From assembly GCA_040752275.1 (NCBI GenBank), contig JBFMFH010000062.1, positions 1 to 64,000 of the forward strand: a DNA stretch of 64,000 nt, given 5' to 3'. Below are positions 33,840-42,886 of the stretch, piece after piece. The notes beneath the pieces are model-generated. The model was not told the origin of the DNA and did not search any database. It worked only from the letters and a program-made list of their open reading frames with translations. Numbering within the stretch: the first letter of the stretch is position 1; every line of letters begins with the position of its first letter. The stretch comes from JBFMFH01 sp040752275 (lineage in GTDB: Bacteria; Acidobacteriota; Vicinamibacteria; Vicinamibacterales; JAKQTR01). A program made the position numbers and the translations under genes.

Positions 33840-34829
33840 ATGACCCGTTACGCCTCTCTCGTGTCGACAGGCCGCTTCCTGCCCGAGATCGAAGTGACCA
33901 ACGACGAGCTGCGGCAGCGGTTCGCGCACCTGCCGGACTTCGTCGACAAGATGGAACAGTCGAGCGGCATTCGCTGCCGCTGGCACGCGCCGGAGGCATG
34001 GGCGACCTCGGACGTCGCTCTCCCGGCCGCCAGGCAGGCGCTCGATCGCGCCGGCGTCGCGCCACAGGAGGTCGACCTCATCATTCTCGGCACGGATTCG
34101 CCCGACTACCTGACGCCGGCGACCTCGGTCGTGCTCCAGCACAAGCTCGGCGCAACGAACGCGGGGACCTTCGATGTCGGCTGCGCGTGTGCCTCGTTTC
34201 CGACCGGACTCGCGGCGGGCGCTGGCATTCTGCGTACCAATCCGGCGATCCGGAACGTGCTGGTCGTCGGGGTGTACCTGATGCACAAGCTCGCCGACGC
34301 GGTGGACCCGATGGTCTTCTTCTACGGAGACGGCGCGGGCGCCGCAGTCCTGCAGCCGGCCGACCGGGCAGGCTTTCTCAATGCGGCGTTCATCGCCGAC
34401 GGCGCTTACCACAGACACTGGGGCATCTACTCTGGCGGCACCTACGAACCGGCCACGGAAGCATCGGTCCGGGCTGGCCGGACTCGCGTGCAGATGCTCG
34501 AGCGGTATCCCCCGGAGATCAACCACGAGGGCTGGCCGCGTCTCGTCCGGAAGCTCGCCGGCGAGGGCGGATTCGACGTGGCCGACATCGACTTCATCAT
34601 CTTCACGCAGGTCCGCAAGCCCTCGATCGAGCTGGTCATGGCGGATCTGGGGCTGCCGATGGGGCGCACCCACACCGTCATGGAGGAGTGGGGCTACACA
34701 GGCTCGGCGTGCATTCCCATGGCGCTCGATGACGCGCTCCAGAAGAACCGGATCGGACCAGGGGCGCTCGTGGTCTTCGTGGGCTCGGGTGTGGGCTACA
34801 ACCAGGCGGCGACGGCGTTTCGGCTCTAA
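33840..34829 (+). CDS. FabH-like (KAS III family) protein with atypical active site
   Basis: A 329-aa thiolase-fold protein. The nucleophile Cys117 is kept (GCACASF, aligning with AACAGF of FabH). The other two triad residues are not: the segment matching FabH PHQAN reads FTQVR (Thr256 for His), and the segment matching HGNTSAAS reads WGYTGSAC (Tyr286 for Asn). Ordinary decarboxylating condensation is therefore doubtful; acyl transfer or another reaction is possible. ATG 33840 is preferred over 33792 by family N-terminus. The SDR gene follows 13 nt downstream. Confidence 0.78.
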   Translation: MTRYASLVSTGRFLPEIEVTNDELRQRFAHLPDFVDKMEQSSGIRCRWHAPEAWATSDVALPAARQALDRAGVAPQEVDLIILGTDSPDYLTPATSVVLQHKLGATNAGTFDVGCACASFPTGLAAGAGILRTNPAIRNVLVVGVYLMHKLADAVDPMVFFYGDGAGAAVLQPADRAGFLNAAFIADGAYHRHWGIYSGGTYEPATEASVRAGRTRVQMLERYPPEINHEGWPRLVRKLAGEGGFDVADIDFIIFTQVRKPSIELVMADLGLPMGRTHTVMEEWGYTGSACIPMALDDALQKNRIGPGALVVFVGSGVGYNQAATAFRL

Positions 34830-34842
34830 GGAGACCCTATCC

Positions 34843-35628
34843 ATGGCACTCGACACGGGCTTGAAGGGCAAGGTGGTGGTCGTGACGGGCGCGGCCGCGG
34901 GGATCGGCCGGGCCACGGCGCTGGAATTCGCCAGGGAAGGCGCGCGCGTAGCAGCCTGGGACGTCCAGGACGGAGGCGCGGACGCACTCGTGGCGGAGTT
35001 GACCGACGCCGGCGGTGACGTTCTGTTCTCCAAGGCCGACGTGTCCGACACCGCGAGCGTCTCCGCTGCCGTTGCCGCCGTCATCTCGGCCTGGGGGCGC
35101 GTTGACGTGCTCGTCAACAACGCCGGTATCGTCCGCGACAGCCAGCTCGTCAAGTGGAAGGATGCGGCGCTGGCCGGCACGATGAGCGACGAGGCGTTCG
35201 ATGGCGTGATCGCAGTCAACCTGCGGGGTCCGTTCCTGTGCGGTCGTGCCGTCGTCCCGCACATGATCGCGGCCGGGGGCGGGGTCATCCTCAACGCCTC
35301 GTCGGTGGTCGGGCTGTACGGCAACTTCGGGCAGACCAACTACGCGGCCACGAAGTTCGGCGTGATCGGCATGACCAAGACGTGGGCGCGAGAACTCGCG
35401 AAGTACCGCATACGCGTGAATGCTGTCGCGCCGGGATTCATCGCCACCGACATCCTGAAATCGATGCCCGACAAGGTCCTAGAGGGTATGATCGCCAGGA
35501 CACCGCTCGGCCGGATGGGACAGCCCGCGGACGTTGCCAGTGCGTACGTCTGGCTGGCGTCGGAGGGGGCCAGCTTCGTGACGGGGGCGGTGCTGTCGGT
35601 CGATGGGGGGCTGGTACTGGGAACTTGA
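34843..35628 (+). CDS. Short-chain dehydrogenase/reductase (FabG/PhaB-like)
   Basis: A 261-aa classical SDR. TGAAAGIG cofactor loop, NNAG, catalytic Ser in NASSVVG and YAATK (Tyr-x3-Lys) are all present; the C-terminus matches 3-oxoacyl-ACP/acetoacetyl-CoA reductases. The start ATG 34843 has AAGGAG eight nt upstream. Located between the FabH-like and thiolase genes, it probably acts on a 3-oxo- or 3-hydroxyacyl thioester. Confidence 0.87.
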   Translation: MALDTGLKGKVVVVTGAAAGIGRATALEFAREGARVAAWDVQDGGADALVAELTDAGGDVLFSKADVSDTASVSAAVAAVISAWGRVDVLVNNAGIVRDSQLVKWKDAALAGTMSDEAFDGVIAVNLRGPFLCGRAVVPHMIAAGGGVILNASSVVGLYGNFGQTNYAATKFGVIGMTKTWARELAKYRIRVNAVAPGFIATDILKSMPDKVLEGMIARTPLGRMGQPADVASAYVWLASEGASFVTGAVLSVDGGLVLGT

Positions 35629-35632
35629 CTAC

Positions 35633-35697
35633 CGGGATTCGGGATTCGGGATTCGGACCGTCAGGACCAATCTCCAATCTCCAATCCGCAATCCCCC
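35633..35697. repeat. Two heptamer arrays (cgggatt x3; tctccaa x3-4)
   Basis: cgggatt x3 at 35633-35653 (reverse complement of aatcccg) and tctccaa/tccgcaa units from 35671. Between SDR and thiolase genes. The second motif occurs only here in the window. Confidence 0.85.
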
Positions 35698-35715
35698 GGT
35701 CCGTGGAGTGCACTC

Positions 35716-36924
35716 ATGAACAAACCCATCTACATTGCGGCGTATCATCAGTCTGAATTCGGCAAGCTGATGGCCATGACGGTACCGGAGATTGTCAGCA
35801 ACGCGGTCACGGGGGTGTGCAACGAGATCGCGTGTGACCCGGCCGTTGTGGACGTGGGGTCGGTCGGTGCGACCTGCACCTTCACGTTGAACGAGCAAGG
35901 GCTGCTCGCGGGCCTGATGGCCGGTGTGCCAGGGCTCGGCGGCAAGCCGATCGAGTCGGTGGAGAACGCCTGCGCATCAGGCGGCCAGGCGATCCTCTCC
36001 GTCATACACAAGCTGCTGCTCGGTCAGGGGGACGTCGGGCTGGCCCTGGGCTTCGAGAAGATGCGGGACAACGAGGGCAAGATGGACGGCAAGAAGGTCG
36101 GCTGGGCCCTTGGCGTCTTCTCACACCCGGCCGACCGCGAAGGGAAGGTCTACATCTTTCCGCACATCTTCGCCGAGGTGATGGCCGACTACATGAAGCG
36201 GCACGGCGTCACCGAACGCGATCTGGCGCAGATCTCCTTCGTCGAGTACGGCAATGCGAACAAGAACCCGTACGCGCAGATGAAGAAGATCAGGGTGTCG
36301 CTCGACGACTGCGCGAACATCGGTGATCGGAACAAGTACATCGTCGAGGGTTTGCCGCTCAAGACCTACGACTGCTCCCAGATCACCGACGGCTACGCTG
36401 CCCTCATTCTGGCGACCGGCGACGGGCTGAAGAAGCTCGGCGTGGCCAAGGCCGACTGCGTCGAGATCGCCGGCTACGCCCAGGCCACCGACCCGCTGAT
36501 CCGGACCGGACGCGATCCGCTGAATCCCGAGGGTGCGGTGACCGCCATGACCAAGGCCTACCACATGGCGGGCCTGGCGCCGGAGGATGTCAACGTCGCC
36601 GAACTCCACGACTGTTTCACCGTGATGGGAGCGATCGGCACCGAGGTCATCGGCAAGGCCCGCCAAGGGCTTGGTGCGAAGTACTGGGTAGACGGCCAGG
36701 CCGGCGTGGATGGCGAGTGCGGCATCAATACCTCGGGCGGCCTCATTGCGAAGGGGCATCCCGTGGGCGCTACGGGTGTGGCCATGCTGGGCTGGGCCGC
36801 CTGGCAGCTACTCGGCAAGGTGCCTGCGGAGCTGCAGGTCAAGAACGCAAAGGCCGCAGCCACCTTCAACATCGGCGGACCGATCTGCGCGTCGGTCTGC
36901 ACGGTGTTGACGCCCGCACGTTAG
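35716..36924 (+). CDS. Thiolase (SCP-x/lipid-transfer type)
   Basis: A 402-aa thiolase. Nucleophile Cys in VENACASGG (about residue 78), HDCF and GGLIAKGHPVGATG (general His) are present. The C-terminal GGPICASVC replaces the CGGG loop of FadA-type thiolases, as in SCP-x-type acetyl-CoA acetyltransferases. It would cleave or form a 3-oxoacyl-CoA. GGAG lies upstream of ATG 35716. Confidence 0.86.
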   Translation: MNKPIYIAAYHQSEFGKLMAMTVPEIVSNAVTGVCNEIACDPAVVDVGSVGATCTFTLNEQGLLAGLMAGVPGLGGKPIESVENACASGGQAILSVIHKLLLGQGDVGLALGFEKMRDNEGKMDGKKVGWALGVFSHPADREGKVYIFPHIFAEVMADYMKRHGVTERDLAQISFVEYGNANKNPYAQMKKIRVSLDDCANIGDRNKYIVEGLPLKTYDCSQITDGYAALILATGDGLKKLGVAKADCVEIAGYAQATDPLIRTGRDPLNPEGAVTAMTKAYHMAGLAPEDVNVAELHDCFTVMGAIGTEVIGKARQGLGAKYWVDGQAGVDGECGINTSGGLIAKGHPVGATGVAMLGWAAWQLLGKVPAELQVKNAKAAATFNIGGPICASVCTVLTPAR

Positions 36925-36973
36925 AGACATGCCGGATTCTCAGGACCCGGCCTCCACCCTTCATCCGACGGAG

Positions 36974-36995
36974 CCCGGGGTCTTCGGACCCCGGG
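36974..36995. terminator. UUCG-tetraloop hairpin
   Basis: CCCGGGGTC-TTCG-GACCCCGGG, a perfect 9-bp stem, 50 nt after the thiolase stop and 11 nt before the next ATG. No U-tract; it may attenuate, stabilise the mRNA or limit translation of the next gene. Confidence 0.6.
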
Positions 36996-37006
36996 TCGCT
37001 TGATCC

Positions 37007-37879
37007 ATGTCCGAAGTGGTTCCCGACCAGACAGGCCACGTCCAGGCCGACGGCCACCAGATCTACTTCGAGCGCTTCGGCACGGGTTTGCGGGAGACGA
37101 TCTGCCTGCTGAATGGCCTGGCGATGCACACGAAGGCCTGGTACGGATTCGTGCCCCGGTTGTCCGGCGAATTCGACGTTCTCCTCTGGGACTACCTTGG
37201 CCAGGGCAACTCATCGTCGGACGATGTACCGTACGAGATTCCCAGGTTCTGCGACTACCTGACGATGATTGCGGATCATCTCGCGATCGAGCGCTTCCAC
37301 TTGATGGGGATTTCGTACGGCGGCTTCGTCGGCCTCGACTACGCGAGGCGCTACCAGCGTCGCCTGCACACGCTGACGATCTCGGGGATCCTGCTCAGTC
37401 ACGAGGAGCTGTTCCAGATGTACGAAGACATTTCGCTCCGCTTCTACCGGAGCACGCCCGAGGTCTTCGAGGTCTACACGCACTACATGTACGAGAAGAT
37501 CTTCGGCGAGAGCTTCGTACGGAAGGTGAAGGACAGTCTCGGCGTCATGCGGGAGAAGTTCTACGAGCGATTCAAGGGGAGCCGGCACTGTCTCATTCGC
37601 CTGACCGAGGCCCAGGACCCGTTCTTCGCCGCGCTCGACGCGAACATGCCCGGCTATCGGGCCATCGAGACGCCGACGCTGCTGATGGCCGGCGCCGAGG
37701 ACCGGACCATCCCACCCTGGGTCCAGCGGAAGCTGACCGACGTCCTGCCCAATCACCGGTACGAAGAGGTGGCCGACTGCGGCCACGTCGTCTACCTGGA
37801 GAAGCCCGAGATCTTCTTCGGCAACCTGTTGCGATTCGCCCGGAGCAAGTCCCTCGATATCGAGTTGGTGACGCAATGA
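37007..37879 (+). CDS. Alpha/beta hydrolase
   Basis: A 290-aa cytoplasmic hydrolase with no signal peptide. LLNGLAMHTKAW (oxyanion region), nucleophile GISYGG, acid in AGAEDRT and His in CGHVVYLEKPE. Resembles C-C bond or ester hydrolases of the epoxide-hydrolase-like group. Its TGA overlaps the TetR start (ATGA at 37876), so the pair is co-translated. Confidence 0.83.
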   Translation: MSEVVPDQTGHVQADGHQIYFERFGTGLRETICLLNGLAMHTKAWYGFVPRLSGEFDVLLWDYLGQGNSSSDDVPYEIPRFCDYLTMIADHLAIERFHLMGISYGGFVGLDYARRYQRRLHTLTISGILLSHEELFQMYEDISLRFYRSTPEVFEVYTHYMYEKIFGESFVRKVKDSLGVMREKFYERFKGSRHCLIRLTEAQDPFFAALDANMPGYRAIETPTLLMAGAEDRTIPPWVQRKLTDVLPNHRYEEVADCGHVVYLEKPEIFFGNLLRFARSKSLDIELVTQ

Positions 37880-38496
37880 CCCAGGAGGAGCGATCGCAGC
37901 GGAGCCGCGCAGTCGTGCTCGACGCAGCCCTGGCCCTGTTCTCGCACCAGGGATACCGGGCGACCAGCATGCGGGACATCGCGTCGAAGGCCGGCGTCTC
38001 GACCGGGGCGGTGTACCACCACTTCAAGGACAAGGAGACGATCTTCCTGGAGTTGCTGGGCGCGTACTGGCGGGCCATCGAGGACCAGGACTTTCCGATC
38101 AACCGCGCCCTGCGGACCGGCAGCTTCCCGGAGAACCTCGAGGACATCGGCCGGGCAGCCCGCGAAAGCGTTGCGCAGTACCGTCCCTACGTGGCCCTCA
38201 TCTACGTCGATGTCGTGGAGTTCGAAGGCAGCCACATCAGGAAGTTCTACTCGGAAATGGCGAGTCGCTTCGAACGATTCGTCGCCGACCACAGGGACGA
38301 GATCAAGCTCGAGGGCAAGATCCGTCCCGAGATCTCCCCGCCATCGGCGGTCATGCTGGCCTTCCGGACGTTCCTGAACTACTTTGCGGTGGAAATCGTC
38401 TTCGGCGTGCCGAACCACTTCGGCAAGAGCAGTGACGAGGTCGTGCACGAGATCGCCGAGATTCTGCGGCACGGCATGCTCAAGGCGCGGACCTGA
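37876..38496 (+). CDS. TetR-family transcriptional regulator
   Basis: A 206-aa repressor. The N-terminal helix-turn-helix is clear: ATSMRDIASKAGVSTGAVYHHFKDKETIF (about 31-59). The C-terminal ligand domain has an internal match to fatty-acid-type regulators only in general form. It is the last gene of the TonB/FabH-like/SDR/thiolase run and is a candidate repressor of that run via the palindrome at 30855-30873. Confidence 0.88.
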   Translation: MTQEERSQRSRAVVLDAALALFSHQGYRATSMRDIASKAGVSTGAVYHHFKDKETIFLELLGAYWRAIEDQDFPINRALRTGSFPENLEDIGRAARESVAQYRPYVALIYVDVVEFEGSHIRKFYSEMASRFERFVADHRDEIKLEGKIRPEISPPSAVMLAFRTFLNYFAVEIVFGVPNHFGKSSDEVVHEIAEILRHGMLKART

Positions 38497-38510
38497 GCCG
38501 CTGCTGCAGG

Positions 38511-38544
38511 CCACTCCCGGAGTAGAGCGGGAGTCTGGGAGTGG
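38511..38544 (+). terminator. Hairpin after TetR gene
   Basis: CCACTCCC (38511-38518) pairs with GGGAGTGG (38537-38544). It is 15 nt past the TetR stop codon and directly abuts the -10 box of the next gene. Confidence 0.5.
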
Positions 38545-38550
38545 TACAAT
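38545..38550 (+). promoter_or_regulatory. -10 box of M20 peptidase gene, leaderless
   Basis: TACAAT, 6 nt before ATG 38557, in the string GGTACAATCGCC. The same 12-mer precedes the P1 peptidase gene. Confidence 0.5.
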
Positions 38551-38556
38551 CGCCGT

Positions 38557-39933
38557 ATGAACGACGTCATCGACTTCATTCAGGCCAGCCGCGACCGGTA
38601 TGTCGACGAACTGAAGGCCTACCTGGCCATTCCCTCCATCAGCGCCCTGCCCGAGCACGCCGGCGACGTCCGCCGCTGCGCCGAGTGGACGGCCGAGGAG
38701 TTGCGCCGCATCGGTCTCGAGAACGTCCGCGTGATCGACACGGCTGGCCACCCGCTCGTCCGTGGCGACTGGCTCCACGCGCCCGGCGCCCCGACGATCC
38801 TGCTCTACGGTCACTACGACGTCCAACCGGTCGATCCCCTGGAGCAGTGGCGCACGCCTCCCTTCGAGGCGACCGTCATCGACGGCCAGATCTACGCGCG
38901 GGGCGCCGCCGACGACAAGGGCCAGATCTTCATCCACTTCAAGGCCCTCGAGGCGCACCTCACGCGGACGGGCCGCCTTCCGGTGAACTTCAAGATCATC
39001 CTGGAGGGCGAAGAAGAGGTTGGCAGCGCGGACCTCGACAACTACGTGGACGCGCACAAGGACGAGCTGCGCTCGGACATGGTCCTCATCTCGGACACCG
39101 AGATGTTCGACCGCGGCGTGCCGTCCATCTGCTACGGCCTGCGCGGCTTGTGCTACATGCAGGTCGATCTGCGCGGCACAAGCGGGGACCTGCACTCGGG
39201 CCAGTACGGCGGCGCGGTCGCCAATCCCGGCAACGTCATCGGCCACCTCATTGCCCAGCTCAAGGACAAGAGCGGGAACATCAAGATCCCCGGCTTTTAC
39301 GACGACGTCCGTCCGCTGACCGACGCAGAGCGGGCCGAGTTCAAGCGCCTGCCTTTTGACGAGGTGGGCTACAAGAAGCACCTCGGCGCGCCACGCCTCA
39401 CGGGCGAGAAGGGCTACAGCATCCTGGAGCGTGTCTGGGCCAGGCCGACGCTCGACGTCAACGGCCTGCTGGCCGGCTTCACGGGCGAGGGGACCAAGAC
39501 CGTCATCCCGGCGACGGCGATGGCCAAGATCAGCATGAGGTTGGTACCGAACCAGGATCCGGCGAAGATCGCCGACCTGTTCGAGGCCTACGTGAGGAAG
39601 ATCGCGCCGAAGACCGTCGACGTGAAGGTGACGCGCATGCACGGCGCGAAGCCGTGGATGACGGACTTCGACAACATCTACGTGCAGGCAGCCGGCCGGG
39701 CCCTCGAGAAGGGATTCGGGAAGCGCCCGGTCTACACGCGTGAAGGCGGCTCAATCCCGGTGGTCGCCACCTTCCAGGAGGCCCTGAACGTGCCGGTCGT
39801 CCTTTTCGGGTTCGGGCTGCCCGATGACAATCTCCACGCCCCGAACGAGAAGTTCAATCTCGACAACTTCTTCAATGGCGTCCTGGCGTCGGCGTTCCTG
39901 TACGAGGAGGTTTCGCAGGTCAGTAGACAGTAG
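38557..39933 (+). CDS. M20-family dipeptidase
   Basis: A 458-aa metallopeptidase of the carnosinase/CNDP type. Zn ligands and catalysis: YGHYDVQ (His86, Asp88), GAADDKGQ (bridging Asp119), EGEEEVGS (Glu152/153) and the lid domain RGTSGDLHSGQYGG. No signal peptide, so it should cleave dipeptides in the cytoplasm. It is convergent with the S9 peptidase and near TonB receptors, in keeping with peptide use. Confidence 0.9.
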   Translation: MNDVIDFIQASRDRYVDELKAYLAIPSISALPEHAGDVRRCAEWTAEELRRIGLENVRVIDTAGHPLVRGDWLHAPGAPTILLYGHYDVQPVDPLEQWRTPPFEATVIDGQIYARGAADDKGQIFIHFKALEAHLTRTGRLPVNFKIILEGEEEVGSADLDNYVDAHKDELRSDMVLISDTEMFDRGVPSICYGLRGLCYMQVDLRGTSGDLHSGQYGGAVANPGNVIGHLIAQLKDKSGNIKIPGFYDDVRPLTDAERAEFKRLPFDEVGYKKHLGAPRLTGEKGYSILERVWARPTLDVNGLLAGFTGEGTKTVIPATAMAKISMRLVPNQDPAKIADLFEAYVRKIAPKTVDVKVTRMHGAKPWMTDFDNIYVQAAGRALEKGFGKRPVYTREGGSIPVVATFQEALNVPVVLFGFGLPDDNLHAPNEKFNLDNFFNGVLASAFLYEEVSQVSRQ

Positions 39934-39939
39934 CTGCTG

Positions 39940-39988
39940 TCTACTGTCTACTCTCTACTCTCTACTCTCTACTGTCTGCTGTCTACTT
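39940..39988. repeat. Heptamer array (tctactg/tctactc x7)
   Basis: Seven units in strict 7-bp register fill the gap between two convergent peptidase genes and overlap the last codons of the S9 gene. Confidence 0.93.
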
Positions 39989-42859
39989 CCTCTCGTAGAA
40001 GCTCCCGACGTCCCGTCTTTCTCTCTCCAAGTACGGCACCCCCTTCTCCATCCACTCCGGCTTCGGCTTGCCGAGCAGGAAGTGGTCGAAGAACTCGTCC
40101 TGGTGAATCGTCCAGTGCTTCTGGTTCTCTCGCTGGCGCAGGCCGTGCTTCTCGGTGTTGTAGTTGAACATGTACGCTTCCTTGCCCAGCCGGCGCAGCG
40201 CGCTGAAGAACTCGATACCTTGGTACCACGGCACCGCGTCGTCTTCGTCGTTGTGGATACTCAGGTACGGCGTATTGACCTTCTCGACCCAGAAGATGGG
40301 CGAGTTCTCGAAGAACTCCAGCTCCTTCGACCAGGGCGGCCCCCCGATGCGGCTCTGGGTCCGCTCGTACTGGAAGGCCCGCGACATGCCCGAGCCCCAG
40401 CGGATGCCCCCGTACGCGCTCACCATGTTGGAGACCGATGCCCCCGCCTGCACGGCGCGGAAGATATCGGTCCTCGTGATGAGGTACGTAATCTGGTAGC
40501 CGCCCCAACTGTGACCCTGGATGCCGATGCGCGCAGGGTCGATGAAGCCCATGTCGACAACCTTCTGCACCGCAGGGATCACGCACTTGAAGGCGCTCTC
40601 GCCAGGGAACCCCACGTCGTAGACGATGTCCGGCTGCAGGATGACGTAGCCGTTGCTGACGTAGCGGGCCATGTTGATGCTGGTGCCGGGCGCGGGCGCC
40701 GTGTAGCGGTGCAAACCGCTCGACAGCTCCTCGTAGATGTAGACCATGAGCGGGTACTTCTTTGCCGGGTCGAAATCCTCGGGCTTCGTGAGGATTGCGC
40801 GAAGCAGCTTGCCGTCGCTGTTCCGGTAGTCGATCAGTTCCGAACGGCCCCAGATGAACTCGGCCTGCTGGGGGTTGGCGTCGGTCACCCTCGCCAGCTT
40901 CGAGAAACGGCCGTCGGTCAGCCAGAGATCCGGGAACTCCTCGAACCGCTGCGCCGTGACCAGCAGAACATCGGCGCTCTTCGCCTTGGTTGGGGCTCCG
41001 ACTGACTTGTCCAGCATAATGAGCTTCGCCGGCGCCACGCCAGCAAACGAACCGCGATAGAACCCGCTGGCTTTGGTCGTATCGTCGATGGCGCGCAATA
41101 ACAGCGGCTGTGTGGACAAAATCGCCCGCTCATCGGGGTCGAGGTCCTGGTAGCGGAAGACGATCTTTCCAGCGCGTCCCGCACCGTTGGTCAGAGACCG
41201 CAGGCCCGTACCGTCGGGCTTGACCTCCCAGATGTCGAAGCGGTCATAGATGAGAACGGTCTTGTCGCCTTCGGTCCACCCGGCGACGCCATACGGACGC
41301 GGCAGATCGGGCGTGTCCCAGGTTTCATCGACGAGGGGCACGGTGACCTTCTCCGTCAGATTGACGACCTTGCCGTCGGACACCCGGTACGCGAACCAGT
41401 CCGCCTCGTTCGCGTCGAACCACACGACATGGGTCCCGCCCGGCGACAGCTGCGCGGCGTGCGGCGACCTCTCCAGGAACTTCTTCCTCGACCCGTCCTG
41501 GGCGCTCACGATGTAGTAGTCCTGATACCCCATGTCCCAGGACACGAGCTGCCGGTACGGTATGTTCGATGAGCCCATGACGACAGTGTCGTCCTCGTTC
41601 CTGCTAATCGACGGCACGTCAGGATCGGCCAGCGCAACCACGCGCTTGTCCTTCAGGTGGATGACAGCAGTGTACGTGCGCTTCCGCTCCTGCTCGGCCC
41701 GCACCTTCTGCATGGGCTGCAGCTCGGGATCCCGCCAGTGCCAGATGTCGACCTTCACGGACTCGGGGGCGTCTTCGGGCTTCTCGGGCTCCGGTATCCG
41801 GCCGCAGCCGAAAAAGAGGCGACCGCCGTCCTTCGAGAACCCTATCGTGCCGTTGTCGCTGGGCATCATCCCGGCCGGCATCCCCGTCGTGGCGGTCGAG
41901 GCCAGCTCGACCGCGGCCGTCGCCGCCGTCGTCCAGTGATAGAGCTTCCACCCCGCCGGGTCCTCCTTGTAGAGATCGCGATCGCTGAGGAAGGCGAGTT
42001 GCGAGCCCTTCTCGTCGAAAGTCAGACCCTTGTAGTGGCCGAGACCGGCCAGCAGGATCTTCGTATCGCCATCCGACATCTGGCGCACGAAGGCGCCGTC
42101 CTTCTCTGGCGTCTTGGCGTCCGATGACACCGCGTAAGCGAGCCAGGCGCCATCATCCGACCAGACGTAATCGGTAACCTCGCCGATCCTCGCCTCGCTG
42201 CCACCGGCAAGCTCGCGGACAACGAGCTCGGTTCCCGGGTCCTTCTTCTTCTCCTTCGGTTTCGGTTTGTCGCCGGCCGCCGGCTCCTCCTTCTTGGCCT
42301 CAGGCTCCTTCTTCTCCTCGGGTTCCTTCTTCGCCTCTGTCTCCTTCTTTGCCTCCGCCGCCGGCTTCGCGAGTGGCTTCTCGAGGAGATAGGCGACGAA
42401 CCTCCCCGAGTCCTTGGCAACCTTGAAGCTCTTGACGCGTTCAGCCGTGAACACGTCGCCAGAGGCCAGGTTCATGATGCCGAGTCCGTTCTTCGGCTGG
42501 TCTTCGGGCTTCTGCTTCTCCTTCTTCGCCTTGTCCACATCCGCCTTGGCCGGCACGATCGTAAACACGACAAACGCATCGTCGGCGGTGATGAGGGCGC
42601 CCTGCCCGCGCGCCTGACGACGCTCGGAGCCGGTCTTGAGGTTCCTGACCACCAGTTCGCCGTCCCCTTCCTGGGCGGCCAACGTGTAGACGAGCCAGGC
42701 GCCATCCTTCGAGACACGGGTCCCCTGGATGGACTTCCAGCCGTTGTAGACGTCATACGAGAGCGGCCGCTTCGCGGGCTGGGCATCGAGCCAGGCTCCA
42801 ACCGCGATCACGGCGGCGAGAACAACGAGCCATCGAGCAGTGTGGGTCGGCTGCCGCAT
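39983..42859 (-). CDS. Secreted S9-family (prolyl-oligopeptidase) peptidase
   Basis: A 958-aa serine peptidase with a signal peptide, an N-terminal beta-propeller and a C-terminal alpha/beta hydrolase domain. Catalytic Ser784 in GHSWGG, acid near 873 in NDEDDAVP and His905 in TEKHGL. Between about 135 and 220 there is a low-complexity insert of K, E, P and A (KKEPEEKKEPEAKKEEP) not expected in the propeller. Probably periplasmic dipeptidyl or oligopeptide hydrolase. Confidence 0.9.
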   Translation of the reverse strand: MRQPTHTARWLVVLAAVIAVGAWLDAQPAKRPLSYDVYNGWKSIQGTRVSKDGAWLVYTLAAQEGDGELVVRNLKTGSERRQARGQGALITADDAFVVFTIVPAKADVDKAKKEKQKPEDQPKNGLGIMNLASGDVFTAERVKSFKVAKDSGRFVAYLLEKPLAKPAAEAKKETEAKKEPEEKKEPEAKKEEPAAGDKPKPKEKKKDPGTELVVRELAGGSEARIGEVTDYVWSDDGAWLAYAVSSDAKTPEKDGAFVRQMSDGDTKILLAGLGHYKGLTFDEKGSQLAFLSDRDLYKEDPAGWKLYHWTTAATAAVELASTATTGMPAGMMPSDNGTIGFSKDGGRLFFGCGRIPEPEKPEDAPESVKVDIWHWRDPELQPMQKVRAEQERKRTYTAVIHLKDKRVVALADPDVPSISRNEDDTVVMGSSNIPYRQLVSWDMGYQDYYIVSAQDGSRKKFLERSPHAAQLSPGGTHVVWFDANEADWFAYRVSDGKVVNLTEKVTVPLVDETWDTPDLPRPYGVAGWTEGDKTVLIYDRFDIWEVKPDGTGLRSLTNGAGRAGKIVFRYQDLDPDERAILSTQPLLLRAIDDTTKASGFYRGSFAGVAPAKLIMLDKSVGAPTKAKSADVLLVTAQRFEEFPDLWLTDGRFSKLARVTDANPQQAEFIWGRSELIDYRNSDGKLLRAILTKPEDFDPAKKYPLMVYIYEELSSGLHRYTAPAPGTSINMARYVSNGYVILQPDIVYDVGFPGESAFKCVIPAVQKVVDMGFIDPARIGIQGHSWGGYQITYLITRTDIFRAVQAGASVSNMVSAYGGIRWGSGMSRAFQYERTQSRIGGPPWSKELEFFENSPIFWVEKVNTPYLSIHNDEDDAVPWYQGIEFFSALRRLGKEAYMFNYNTEKHGLRQRENQKHWTIHQDEFFDHFLLGKPKPEWMEKGVPYLERERRDVGSFYERK

Positions 42860-42886
42860 GGTGAATCCCCTGTGCTGTTGCTGTCC

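Noticed and set aside
28236..37879. An olefin (oleABCD) pathway
   Set aside because: FabH-like, hydrolase, AMP-ligase and SDR genes are all present, but the FabH-like protein lacks the His of OleA, the SDR is a classical FabG type rather than the extended OleD type, and the genes are split in two divergent arms.
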